A stretch of DNA of 64,000 bases from Orychophragmus violaceus (Eukaryota; Streptophyta; Magnoliopsida; Brassicales; Brassicaceae): positions 44,977,522-45,041,521 of the forward strand of contig CM058229.1 in NCBI GenBank assembly GCA_030180135.1, given 5' to 3'. A program made the position numbers and the translations under genes. This document shows positions 54,053 to 64,000 of this stretch, in pieces. Numbering within the stretch: the stretch's first letter is position 1; the number at the start of each line of letters is the position of its first letter. The notes beneath the pieces are model-generated. The model saw nothing but the letters and a program-made list of their open reading frames with translations. It searched no databases and had not been told where the DNA came from.

Positions 54053-55313
54053 AGTGATACCGCCGTAAATCGCGTTTTGCCTCTCCGGCGTCCGACGCCT
54101 CTCATCGGATCCGTGAGAGGGCTTAGATATGTTTTCTTTTTTCTCCTCTCTTACCCTGCTCTTCATCGTGGTTGGCTCGGCGGCGGTTCTCCGCAGCTAT
54201 AAATCTGTGAGGACCGGATCTAATGGCGACGTTCTCTTTATCGTTCTCTGGCAGTTCTTCTGTTTGGCCTCTCGGGGGTTAGCGGCGGATCTGCTTTTTC
54301 TGGCGCTGGTTCTGGTGGTTGCAGGGTTAGATATCTGAGGCGAGGAATTTTGTGGGTTTTGGCTGCAGGTTTCGTTGGGTTTCTTCTCTTCGTTTCTCGC
54401 CCGCTAGAGGACGGCGGTAGTTCAAAATGGTGGTTATGCAGCGCATCTCGTGGACCGACGATACCATGCGGTGTTTTGGTCCCTCTTCCTTATTGGTTTA
54501 GGAATGGCCATGGTGGCGTTTGACCGACAATAATCGGCAGTGAAGTCGCCTCTTCTCCCTTTGTTTAGGCATGTGCTTCAGCTTCCCCAATGCCTCATCT
54601 ACCTCGCTCAACTTCTTTCCTCCAGTTTCTTCTCCGGTTGGTGTTTCCGCCGGCTGTAGGTTTCGCTCTGCCCTTGATGGTGACTATCTCCCGTCGGTCN
54701 NNNNNNNNNNNNNNNNNNNNNNNNNNNNNNNNNNNNNNNNNNNNNNNNNNNNNNNNNNNNNNNNNNNNNNNNNNNNNNNNNNNNNNNNNNNNNNNNNNNN
54801 NNNNNNNNNNNNNNNNNNNNNNNNNNNNNNNNNNNNNNNNNNNNNNNNNNNNNNNNNNNNNNNNNNNNNNNNNNNNNNNNNNNNNNNNNNNNNNNNNNNN
54901 NNNNNNNNNNNNNNNNNNNNNNNNNNNNNNNNNNNNNNNNNNNNNNNNNNNNNNNNNNNNNNNNNNNNNNNNNNNNNNNNNNNNNNNNNNNNNNNNNNNN
55001 NNNNNNNNNNNNNNNNNNNNNNNNNNNNNNNNNNNNNNNNNNNNNNNNNNNNNNNNNNNNNNNNNNNNNNNNNNNNNNNNNNNNNNNNNNNNNNNNNNNN
55101 NNNNNNNNNNNNNNNNNNNNNNNNNNNNNNNNNNNNNNNNNNNNNNNNNNNNNNNNNNNNNNNNNNNNNNNNNNNNNNNNNNNNNNNNNNNNNNNNNNNA
55201 AATCGGTTTTAGGATTGTGTCACCCTTGGGTTTTTGCTTCAAGTTGTATTTTTCTTTTCCTTTATTTTTTCCAGCTTTTATTTTCACCATCTCATTGTGT
55301 ATTAAAAAAAAAA
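54053..55313 (+). mobile_element. Probable non-LTR retroelement with poly(A), partly unsequenced
   Basis: A GC-rich, CTCTCCGGCG-containing 5' half, a T-rich 3' part and an A run at 55,303-55,313 resemble the element at 13,145-14,319, but no clear target duplication is visible. The middle is the gap 54,700-55,199. The open frames that span the gap are artefacts of the Ns. Confidence 0.4.
54700..55199. other. Assembly gap (500 N)
   Basis: Exactly 500 Ns, so the true length is probably unknown. Confidence 1.
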
Positions 55314-55336
55314 ATTTAATATGAAGGACCTTTAGA

Positions 55337-55373
<37 letters not shown>
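55337..55373. repeat. (AT)n microsatellite
   Basis: AT repeat with one interruption. Confidence 0.95.
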
Positions 55374-55378
<5 letters not shown>

Positions 55379-55399
55379 GTAGGATTTGTAATGTGCTCT

Positions 55400-55700
55400 A
55401 AGTTTTCCTTAAGATCGATACTGCAAGTGGACATTAATGTAAAGGCAGTATATAGGTTACGTACAAAGAGACTCAAGAATGTCTAATAGATTGTCAATTT
55501 GAATCAAGCTAAACAAGAATGAGTAATGAAAAGCACGAAGGCAATAAAATATGTGTGTGTCACATTAGAAGGAAGAAACGCTACGCTCAAAGAATTATCA
55601 AGAAATCATGAATGTAAGCCAGCCATGATTCTACTGTGCCTTAGAACTCGAAACCCAAAGATCTAGTGAACCAGCCTTCGCTGCAAAAACTATATATGTC
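55400..55700 (+). repeat. Fragment related to the solo-LTR-like element at 20,935
   Basis: Shares in the same order CTGCAAGTG, AGTATATAGG, ACTCAAAG and CTAGTGAACCAGCCTTCG-type phrases with 20,950-21,310. No ends found; an old partial copy. Confidence 0.45.
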
Positions 55701-55863
55701 TAACAATCTAAACAATCTAGAAAACAAAATTTTTTTGTGAATGCTAAAGTCTAAACATGAAGTAATTTTAGGTTTGATTTGGTCACAAATTTTCTAAACC
55801 ATGCAAGTAAAAAAATTTCTAACCATACCAAATCATCCTTAAGGCATTAAACCACTTGAAAAA

Positions 55864-56238
55864 TGATGGAGAGCGGAAGCTTAGATAATAAGTTAGATCA
55901 CGAGAACTCCAAGAGAACTCGAAAACGAACTTGGGTTTAGACGTAGTCGAAAAGATGTCGATTACGGCTAGGGTTTGAGAGTCCTCCTCTCAGGGCTTTG
56001 CACAAGAAAGCTCTTTGGAAAACTTGTGTTTCCTTGGTTTTATTGATTATCCAAATAAAGGCTGCTTTACAAAGACCCTACGACAATACTATTTATAATA
56101 AACGAAATACTCTAAACCTAATGTAAAGAACCCTAAAACATAAACAAAAGCCAAAAGCCCAACGTAAGATAACATGTCGAACAAAGAAGCATGTGACGTG
56201 TTCGACTTAAAAGCCTTACTAAACGATGCGCTGCATCA
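55864..56238 (-). repeat. Element G 3' LTR
   Basis: 375 bases, TG...CA ends. Confidence 0.93.
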
Positions 56239-56549
56239 GGTCTCTCCGGGTGGGAAAGGATTCGCCCACGAATCCAGCACCTTATTGTTGATATGAAATC
56301 GAAACAAGTGTCTCTGGGTAAAGAAATTGCGTCTGCCCAAGTCTGGTGGTAGGTGCACTTGATAGTCTTTTGGATCGATACACCTAAGTATTCCCAATCG
56401 TCTGATTGTGTGCGAAATGCAGCTTCTTGTACGCGGAATATATCATTGCGATGTCCGCAAATGGAGAAATATCGGACATTCTCAACTGAGGTGGCATATG
56501 ATCCTGGGTTATGACAAACCATAATAGAACACAGAGCTCCAAACAAGCC
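56133..56549 (-). other. In-frame continuation after the element G stop codon
   Basis: Directly after the TAA at 56552-56550 the same frame stays open to 56133 (GLFGALCSIMVCHN...), running into the 3' LTR at 56238. It has no similarity I recognise. Either the stop is a recent nonsense change and the protein was about 100 residues longer, or the open frame is chance. Confidence 0.35.
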
Positions 56550-59500
56550 TTAACATCCTCGGTGTTGTACTGGATAATAACAGTCTAAATTCTTCTTATC
56601 ATGACGGTGAATTAGCTGGAAATACTCAACAACGTCACAAAAAACATGACACACACTGAAGCCCGAAATCCGTTGAGAAGCATGGAGATGAAAAAACTCT
56701 GTAAATGTTGCATACCAACTCAGGAGATTATCATTCATCAGACAACGAAGCATATTCTCTAACGCTCGATTTGTGATCTCTCTATATCTATCTTGCGGAG
56801 AGTGAAAACACTTCGAATAAGACACGCTTTGAAAGACAGTTGCCCACAACTTACAAGCTAATGCTAAAGACGCATTGTAAGGATTAGCTTGTGGCTCTCT
56901 ATTATAAGATGAATCAACACATAACAGCTTGCTTGATTCGTAAGCAACATCACTCCAACAACTAAATCCTCCGAGTAAGCAAGTGGAATCCAATAATGGG
57001 TAGAAAAATAATCTGATTTCCCACTTAAAAGCTCCAGTGTAACTTGATGTGAACTCCAAGACGATGACGCTATCTGAAAGGTCCACCAATAATGCAATGA
57101 AACACACGAATACAGACCCACCAACGCCCAAGTCACGCGACCCACAAACACCCAAGTCACGCTTATATTTCAACAAGCAAAGGATGCCAAGAGAAAACAA
57201 AGGACGTATCCAAAGGCCGTGTGAAATCTGATCCTTTAAAAGGTCACCAACATCCCGTATTATGCTGTAAGAAACCACTACATCCCAAATATCAGACCAA
57301 TGAAGAAAGAAAATAACAATCATGTTATTCCTATGCCAAGGTTCTGTTTGATACAGTGGCATGAGACAAATATGAATAATCAAAAGGTTACCCTCCTTGC
57401 TTTCATTATGATTATTGTATAGTTCCTTAGCGTTGCTCTCATTTTCAGACAACACAAAATCCCCCCATAAATGCCATGGCGTGACCTCCTTTTGTGGAGA
57501 AGCTCGAAATGATAACATATCTCGCAACGAAATCACATGACGGAACACCAACTGCACCATTGCGAACATGTAAGCTGGAGAGAGAAAGATTATATGTGCC
57601 CACGGTGGCCACACATAAACTGGAATCACTGTATCAGCTAGCGCACATGAAATGAAAGAGCAAAATGGATACACCAGAAGCTGAGCCCAAGCGAAAAAAT
57701 ATAAACTATGTTGAAGCTTCACTAGCTGCACCTTGTAAATGTCTTGTAAAATCACCACAGACAACACAATTATACCCAGGGAAAAATCCCATTTGACGTT
57801 AATTGTATGATTTCCTCTGATCACACAAAGACTGTCACGAAAGGGCAGGGTAAATGGTTGATGGTTGTGTAAATTCTTCATGTTCGCCACTACTCGAAAA
57901 ATGAGTACAACATCCATAGTTCGTCTGATAGCGTGCACAAGAAACCAAAGATGAAAAAGATGTGACCTCGTATGCGGAAGAATCTTCTTAACTATTTGAA
58001 CCGTTATAGTAAAGCCGTTAGCTTTCTGGAGGTGTGTGCTAGCATCATTTTCGTCCATTATTTCGGTATGAATAGAAAACCAAGTTCCCAATGGTAGAGA
58101 ACAATGATGTGTTACCATGTCAGATGATGAAGAACCACTCACGCACATGTTGTGAAATAAACCCAGCAGTACCCTCATGCCAAATGGAAGAAGCAAAAAT
58201 TCATGCCCATACTGCAAACAAAGTTTCACTAGTATCTTGGCTGTAGCGACCTTTTTCAAACATGTGATCTCTTCTGTGAAATACAAGTGAGGGAATAACC
58301 ATGGACTTGAAGGAATTAGAGAAACATGGAGCATTATGAACAGCTGCAATACTTTTATTCCTTCATAATTATCCTTCGTTAGTGCTTCCCACGTATGGAG
58401 GAAAAGACACTTGGAATTGGTAGCCACATAAGACATCTCTGTAATCTTATGTGATAATTGTACCATAAATATGTTATCTTCAGAACATACTTCCACCATA
58501 TGCCTTTTGATAGCCGTTTGAGCTCCAAGGCAAAATAAAAAGTCAACGTGACCTTCATGAAATACGCCTTCGCCAGAGACATCACATGGACAATAAGATA
58601 AAAGGCTTATTGTGTTTTCTTTTCCAAGATCCCAACTCAGAAACTTCTCCTTTAAACTGCATACACGGATGTTTTCAATGTTTTGATTTGTCTTGAAGCT
58701 CGCATAGATATCTTCTCTTGATATTCCACCTTTACAAAGAGTTATGCGATGTTTTGTGTCCACCATTACTAACCGGCTATCGTTTCCATCAGATGCAACA
58801 TAGCTAGTATCTTCATCAGTATAGCTATCAAATACCAGCGTTTCATAAGTCTCCTTGCAACTATTTTTTTTACCTTCACACAAATGGTTATCTCTTTGAT
58901 CACGATCCCTACGCTTATCACCATCGTATATGTCAACAACATATGCAACATAGATCTGTTTGTAGAGATCTTCCTCACTTGGAAGAAATAATTTTCTTCC
59001 AAAGCCTGGTGCACTGTTCAGTATCAGCTTCTTTCGTCCTGCAATTCGTATCAAATCTGCACCAAGTGTAACTCCACACGACGTGGCAAAGAGTCCATTA
59101 AACCTGGTGTCAAAATCTTCCTCACCTCGAATAGTCTTGCATTGATCGTGATCTGGTGGCTCATCCTTGATATGGCAATGAAGCTTTGAAAGAGAAATAA
59201 AATCACCATTGTGTGCTATATAGGAATCGTCCTCACAACTTTGACCAAAATATAAATAAACATAGCTGTCAAAACTCGTTGCAACACTAATCTCTTGGTA
59301 GAGAGTGCCATCACCGCAACAAAATAAATTTGTACAATACAAAAAATTTCTGGGACCCAGATCTGGTGGTTCATTATTGACTTTCCGATGATGATTTGCA
59401 ATAACACCAATAATACTTTGACTTTTCCTATCCATATATGTATCATTGTCCATCATACCAAAATTGTTGATCACCTGAACACGTCTTGTTGGATCATGAT

Positions 59501-59855
59501 TGATGCCATTCATGTCGAGAATTCCCATGGAACTAACGTCGTATTCCTCGCCAAGGACATCAGAAGTTGGACCTGCATCAACACAGTCACCAAAGGTCTG
59601 ATCGGTATCATCATACACATCGAAGATTGGAACTCCATCGATCTCTTTGAGAAGATCACCGCCTTCTTCAACTTCTTTGTCAAAGAAGACATCATCTCGT
59701 TGGAAGAAAACATGTGATTGTTGGAGTGCTTGAAGAACAGGTTCCATGGACTTTTGTAATTTTTCACATAGGCCTTTTTCGAACTGGGTGAATATTTCTC
59801 GTAAGGCAGTAGCTTGAGCATCCCTTCGCTGTTGCAGATTCTCTCTCGGCGCCAT
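56550..59855 (-). CDS. Large ORF of element G, 1,101 residues, unknown function
   Basis: Starts MAPRENLQQRRDAQ only 32 bases after the 5' LTR. Residues 1-55 are predicted helical, like the start of some gag proteins. Residues 56-480 are acidic and hydrophilic, with degenerate repeats: EPPD at about 162 and 232, and SYIAHNGD (about 211), SYVASDGN (about 351), SYVATNSK (about 475); also YQEISVATSFDSY (about 186) against YKQIYVAYVVDIY (about 298). From about 497 to 1,000 it is strongly hydrophobic, with several possible membrane spans (e.g. around WPPWAHIIFLSPAYMFAMVQ). A 24-base tandem repeat gives RDLGVCGS-RDLGVGGS. No CCHC, D-T-G, YxDD or DDE motif seen. 3.3 kb open by chance is very unlikely. 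I do not recognise the family. Confidence 0.75.
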   Translation of the reverse strand: MAPRENLQQRRDAQATALREIFTQFEKGLCEKLQKSMEPVLQALQQSHVFFQRDDVFFDKEVEEGGDLLKEIDGVPIFDVYDDTDQTFGDCVDAGPTSDVLGEEYDVSSMGILDMNGINHDPTRRVQVINNFGMMDNDTYMDRKSQSIIGVIANHHRKVNNEPPDLGPRNFLYCTNLFCCGDGTLYQEISVATSFDSYVYLYFGQSCEDDSYIAHNGDFISLSKLHCHIKDEPPDHDQCKTIRGEEDFDTRFNGLFATSCGVTLGADLIRIAGRKKLILNSAPGFGRKLFLPSEEDLYKQIYVAYVVDIYDGDKRRDRDQRDNHLCEGKKNSCKETYETLVFDSYTDEDTSYVASDGNDSRLVMVDTKHRITLCKGGISREDIYASFKTNQNIENIRVCSLKEKFLSWDLGKENTISLLSYCPCDVSGEGVFHEGHVDFLFCLGAQTAIKRHMVEVCSEDNIFMVQLSHKITEMSYVATNSKCLFLHTWEALTKDNYEGIKVLQLFIMLHVSLIPSSPWLFPHLYFTEEITCLKKVATAKILVKLCLQYGHEFLLLPFGMRVLLGLFHNMCVSGSSSSDMVTHHCSLPLGTWFSIHTEIMDENDASTHLQKANGFTITVQIVKKILPHTRSHLFHLWFLVHAIRRTMDVVLIFRVVANMKNLHNHQPFTLPFRDSLCVIRGNHTINVKWDFSLGIIVLSVVILQDIYKVQLVKLQHSLYFFAWAQLLVYPFCSFISCALADTVIPVYVWPPWAHIIFLSPAYMFAMVQLVFRHVISLRDMLSFRASPQKEVTPWHLWGDFVLSENESNAKELYNNHNESKEGNLLIIHICLMPLYQTEPWHRNNMIVIFFLHWSDIWDVVVSYSIIRDVGDLLKDQISHGLWIRPLFSLGILCLLKYKRDLGVCGSRDLGVGGSVFVCFIALLVDLSDSVIVLEFTSSYTGAFKWEIRLFFYPLLDSTCLLGGFSCWSDVAYESSKLLCVDSSYNREPQANPYNASLALACKLWATVFQSVSYSKCFHSPQDRYREITNRALENMLRCLMNDNLLSWYATFTEFFHLHASQRISGFSVCHVFCDVVEYFQLIHRHDKKNLDCYYPVQHRGC

Positions 59856-59872
59856 GATAGTAGGACCGTTTT

Positions 59873-59885
59873 GTCTCTGATACCA
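59873..59885 (-). promoter_or_regulatory. Element G primer-binding site (initiator Met tRNA)
   Basis: The minus strand reads TGGTATCAGAGAC two bases inside the 5' LTR, complementary to initiator Met tRNA with one late mismatch. Confidence 0.88.
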
Positions 59886-59887
59886 AC

Positions 59888-60262
59888 TGATGGAGAGCGG
59901 AAGCTTAGATAATAAGTTAGATCACGAGAACTCCAAGAGAACTCGAAAACGAATTTGGGTTTAGACGTAGTCGAAAAGATGTCGATTACGGCTAGGGTTT
60001 GAGAGTCCTCCTCTCAGGGCTTTGCACAAGAAAGCTCTTTGGAAAACTTGTGTTTCCTTGGTTTTATTGATTATCAAAATAAAGGCTGCTTTACAAAGAC
60101 CCTACGACAATACTATTTATAATAAACGAAATACTCTAAACCTAATGTAAAGAACCCTAAAACATAAACAAAAGCCAAAAGCCCAACGTAAGATAACATG
60201 TCGAACAAAGAAGCATGTGACGTGTTCGACTTAAAAGCCTTATTAAACGATGTGCTGCATCA
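59888..60262 (-). repeat. Element G 5' LTR
   Basis: 375 bases. It should hold the promoter for the large ORF. Differs from 55864-56238 near 59,952 (T for C), 60,075 (A for C), 60,242 and 60,252. Confidence 0.93.
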
Positions 60263-60650
60263 CAAAACATTCTCAGATTATCTAGAAAACTCGTCAAAGT
60301 GAAATCAGTCCAATATATATGCTTGCATAAAGGAGATATTCAGTTTAAAATTCGGGTGATTCCAAACTTACCCAGTTCATGATTATGCACATTAATTGGA
60401 GTATCTATACCTTTAAATGAGAAGTAATTTTGGGCGATTGCTGGTGTGTCGTCACGAGAGGGCTATAGAGGCGGATAATGATGACGTGGAAGTGTGACGT
60501 GGCAATCAAAAAAATAAACAAATGGGTTTGGAGTTCGATTTATTTAAATGAATGCCTTCAGCTCGATTTAAAGTTAATTAATTAATTCATTTCCTTAAAA
60601 AAAATTATAATATCTTTCTGAATATCATATTATTTCGAGTTAAAAAAAAA
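60263..60650. other. Spacer with two ACGTGG motifs
   Basis: No gene. TGACGTGGAAGTGTGACGTGGC at 60,482-60,503 holds two TGACGTGG motifs 14 bases apart, the core of plant bZIP sites. It lies about 200 bases upstream of the TATA box of the small-ORF copy 3. Confidence 0.4.
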
Positions 60651-60659
60651 AATATTCTA

Positions 60660-61060
60660 GGGCATATACCAAGCTTTCGAGAGAAGTTTTGAAATCCTAT
60701 ATAAGGTGAGCTTATGGTGGCTTAGAAACACAATCGTCTGCATCTTCCAAAATTTCAAAAAGCTTTCTGTCTCATTTGTTTTTCTCATTGACCGTGGAAG
60801 TTTTCTTCCGGATCATCAAAACTTTGGTCAAATGATCCGTTGTCATTTCTATTGCTTTCTTCTTCTTATCGGTTTCCAAAGGATTTCTATGTTTTTGTTT
60901 TTTTTGGTTCTATTTTGTTCGTTTGGTCCCATCAAAGAAGAGGCTAATGTTTAACGATGTGAGGTGAATCCTTGAATCTGAAAGTCCGAGTAAAGGTTGT
61001 CGCTACGATGTCCGGTTAATCTAATGAGTCCCGATTGTCCGAAAAAGGTTGTTAATTACT
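60660..61060 (+). pseudogene. Small-ORF unit, copy 3 (start codon lost)
   Basis: Aligned with copy 1: TATA box at 60697-60707, and GAAGTTTTCTTCCGGATCATC and GTTTGGTCCCAT blocks. The ATG of copy 1 is GTG here, a stop interrupts the frame, and a length change in a T run (about 60,895-60,905) shifts it. The end still reads FGPIKEEANV and stops at 60954. Downstream (60,985-61,050) are GTCCGAGTAAAGGTTGT and GTCCGAAAAAGGTTGTT blocks, also present beside copy 2. Confidence 0.55.
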
Positions 61061-62904
61061 ATATGGATGGATTTGGTAAATATAGTAGAAAAATTCAAAA
61101 TGCTTTACTATTCTTTATTTTCGGGATGGCTATTTGGCTAAATTTATGTAAGAGTAAAATTAATTATGGTTTTGTATTTGTTATTAATCGTATATGATCG
61201 TATTCAGCTCCAATAGTCGGATGTATATTCTATATTTTTTACCTAACTAGCTTAGCTTTCACCTTTTTCATAATGGAGCTGATCCTTCAATTCTTATAAT
61301 ATTCTAGGGTCCTATTATTTTATTATATGTTATTTCTTTGAAATTTAGTAGCTCACGTCATTGATATTCTCTTTGCACCAAAATATTATTGTTTCTTAAT
61401 CATAGGAATTAATCTCTCCCATTGTTTTATCCACAATTAGTTATATTATTTTAGAATATGTATTTTAACAATATATTTCGGGTGTAAGATATTGTGTTCA
61501 CAGAATTTCAGGAGAATAATTTATTTATTGTATCAGAAACGAGATGAATATTAGAAGTTAGAAGAATAAGGTTGTACCAAAATTATAGGAATCTACTTTC
61601 ATAAAACCCATCAAATAAAAAACACTTTTATGGTTTGGCTAAATCTATGTAGAATAAACTAAACTTCAATATTTTAATACGTGGTTTTGTTTTTTTTAGT
61701 TTTTGTTTTAATGTAGGTGTTTTGATTTTCACAATCATATATTAGAGAATCATGATAACAATAATTTTCGGAAAAGTAGCAAACGTTTCCCTAAGGTATA
61801 TATGTGTTTAGTACATGGTCGAATTATACATGGAATATATAAAATTTAGATAAAGACAAATATGTTAGTACAATAACATTATAATATCCTCTAAGGTATA
61901 GCATACGTTATTAGTGCATTAACCTTAAGTTAAAAAAGAAGTTAGTAGTGCATTTGACAACGAGCATATGAGACCATCACATGTTCAAAACAACACGTGA
62001 ATAAATGAAATCATAATAATTAAAATAATAATTATTCAATGAAATGTTATAGAAAATCCTAAATGCAATATTATAGGAAATCTATAACTTCTAAATCTAA
62101 TAATATCTTTTAAATAGAGTAATACATTATTGATAAAAGATTCATTTAGGATTATTGTAATGAATTGAGTTAAATTGCATTTATTTAAAATTTTGTAGCA
62201 TTTAATAGGTTTCCAAAAATATATCAAAATATCTTATTGAATATATTAATTAGTTAGATTGTTTAAAATAAAATATTTTAATAAATATAAATCATGGATT
62301 TAAAATATAATTAACAAATGCTGAGATTTTAATCTAACCATCCATTATTAAATATTTTCAAACACGATTTGTCTATCTCATTTTAAACAATTTTCATATT
62401 CAATAGAATGTGATTTTTAAATAACAATACATTTAACGAAGATTATACTAATATTTGTAAGATTTTACCAGAAGATATATTCAATATTCCTTTAAAAGTA
62501 TCACGTAGCATTTATTAGTTTCCGAAACAATATCAAAATATATATTGAATATTTTAAAAGAATAATTGCAACTTTTAATAATATATAAAAATATCATATG
62601 TAACATTTCCTAAAATGTAACTACTATTAATTAATATAACAATTCGATTTAAAATAAAATTATCAGATAAATATTATTAGTTATTTGGCATATGCTAATT
62701 CTAATATTTTCGGAACTTAGTAATTAATTAGTTGCATATCCAACTTAGTGATTGCTAGAATCATGGTAGAAAATAAAATCAAATTTATTAAAAATAAGAA
62801 TAATAATTAAATTCAATTTAAAATATCATATAAAGATTTTTTTTTTAAAATATCTAATAAAAAGATCGGTTTTATTTAAATAACTAATAAAAAGCTCTAG
62901 GTTA
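61061..62904. other. AT-rich DNA, nothing recognised
   Basis: Very AT-rich with many stops in all frames. No element ends, LTR or RNA gene seen. Confidence 0.55.
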
Positions 62905-63720
62905 TAAATAAACCTAAACATATCTAAATAGGTATTTGTTACTTCAGACAAGTTTAAACACATATTTCAAAATAGGTCTTAATATAAATAGGTCTAAGCG
63001 AGTCGGGTCAATCTGTTTAACATCTCTAAACACAAATAAAATTTTATAAGAAAAACCCAAAAATATATATTTTACTAAATATTTTTGAAAAAAAAAGAAA
63101 AACTTTCTTCAACAGTTGGAAAATATTGGATTCAATTAGAGTAAAAATGTATAAAGAAATACATGAAGTTAAATTATATGTATTTGTATTATAATTAAAA
63201 TTAAAATTTATAAACAAACCTAAATGGTTTAAAATAGACATGTGTTATTTCTGCCGAGTTTAAATGGCGGGTCAAAATGGGTCTCAAATATAAACGGGAC
63301 TAAACGAATCAGATTGTCTGTTTTAACATCTCTATGTAAACCCAAATAAATAAAATTGAAAAGCAAAACCAAAAAATAATTTTTGCAAGAAGAAAAGAAT
63401 TCCAAAGGTAAAATTCTATATTTTGTATTAAAGTTTAAATGAGTTGACCAATTCCTCTACTCCGCTTCTTCCCCGAGGTAAAATAATTTTATAAACAGAT
63501 CTAAACAGATCTAAATAGGCACGTGTTACTCATCTGTCATGCGTTTAAACAGGCGAATCAAAATGGATCGTAAATATAAACGGTTCTAAACGGTTCTTTC
63601 TACCTATTTTAACATATGTAAAACCATATAAATGTCTAGAAAAATACACAAATTTAAATTTTGCAAGAAGAAAAACTCTCTTAAATAGCTCGGAAATGTT
63701 GGATTCAATCGGAGAGAAGG
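62905..63720. repeat. Three diverged tandem units of about 280-305 bases
   Basis: Units begin near 62,905, 63,212 and 63,492. Each contains AAACCTAAA or AAACAGATCTAAA, TAGGYACGTGTTACT-like, GTTTAAA...GGGTCAAAATGGGT, TTTTAACATCTCTA and GCAAGAAGAAAA-like blocks in the same order. Strongly diverged. No ORF. Confidence 0.65.
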
Positions 63721-64000
63721 AATTATGGGTTATTTCATTTAAAGGAAATTGTTTTGTTGGTTCGTTATAGGACTTTATTCACTTTGAATGTGAATAAATT
63801 TGGATGTGTGTATATAATTATGTAAACGATGCATCTAAATGTATTTACATCCGGATGTGAATATTAAACGATGAATCAAACTTTATATCCCGTTTTTTTT
63901 TACACAAACCGAACAAACAACATATGTTAACTGACAAATAGTTTAATGCCCGCACATCCATGCGGATCGATCACCTAGACTGATTAGATTCTCATCGGAA
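63721..64000. other. Window end, nothing recognised
   Basis: AT-rich, no coding. Confidence 0.5.

Larger units (their letters stand above)
55864..60262 (-). mobile_element. Element G: LTR retrotransposon with one large unusual ORF
   Basis: 375-base LTRs at 55864-56238 and 59888-60262 (TGATGGAGAG...GCTGCATCA) with four differences by eye (about 1%). The primer-binding site beside the right LTR fixes the minus orientation. Flanks are AAAAA (55859-55863) and CAAAA (60263-60267), a target duplication with one mismatch. The interior is only 3.65 kb and almost wholly one ORF (56550-59855) with no gag, protease, integrase, reverse transcriptase or RNase H motif that I can find. It must be moved by proteins from another element. 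Confidence 0.9.

Noticed and set aside
54571..55476. Open frames of 213-293 codons
   Set aside because: They exist only because the 500 Ns contain no stop codons.

Overview
The window is plant nuclear DNA, most likely from a Brassicaceae species. It is repeat-rich and looks pericentromeric. The evidence is Tat-lineage Ty3/gypsy elements with antisense extra ORFs, Copia elements primed by initiator-Met tRNA, CACTA transposons with plant TNPD/TNPA-type genes, GT-AG introns, AT-rich spacers and a 500-base assembly gap of Ns. No convincing single-copy host gene is intact. Nearly everything that can be recognised is a transposable element, a piece of one, or host DNA carried by one.

Layout. 1-12,949: gypsy A (Tat type, + strand, left end outside the window). 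It has lost reverse transcriptase, RNase H and integrase, and is split by Copia B (2,457-9,751, - strand, TSD CAAAC, LTRs identical by eye). 13,145-14,319: a non-LTR retroelement with a 16-base TSD. 14,336-17,040: AT-rich DNA. 17,040-27,000: a tandem pair of small-ORF units split by a 9.2 kb two-gene CACTA transposon (17,406-26,600, TSD ACT), which itself holds a solo-LTR-like insertion. 27,000-29,100: AT-rich DNA with two separate tandem duplications of about 265 bases. 29,100-40,520: gypsy C (Tat, +), interrupted by possible organelle-derived DNA and by Copia D (32,873-39,848, +, TSD CTATC). 41,371-53,713: gypsy E (Tat, -, TSD CCCCT), split inside reverse transcriptase by CACTA F (46,914-52,381, TSD TTT), which carries pieces of at least four host genes. 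54,053-55,313: a second non-LTR-like element with the gap. 55,864-60,262: LTR element G, holding one uninterrupted 1,101-codon ORF without recognisable gag or pol domains. 60,263-64,000: a third small-ORF copy and AT-rich repeats.

How the parts work together. The copies are mostly defective and depend on proteins made elsewhere. Copia B and D keep gag but have wrecked pol, yet their LTRs are nearly identical, so they probably moved using another element's enzymes. CACTA F has no transposase and probably depended on a transposase source elsewhere; the CACTA at 17,406 is of the right general type but has different terminal repeats. The nesting gives a relative order: gypsy E (LTRs about 8% different) is older than CACTA F inside it, and the gypsy A and C bodies are older than Copia B and D.

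Most unusual points: the coding content of element G; host-gene capture with introns in CACTA F; paired GTCGATCGAC-type palindromes in the LTR and leader of Copia D, also found in an unrelated solo LTR; and a tandem small-ORF family with one intact member.
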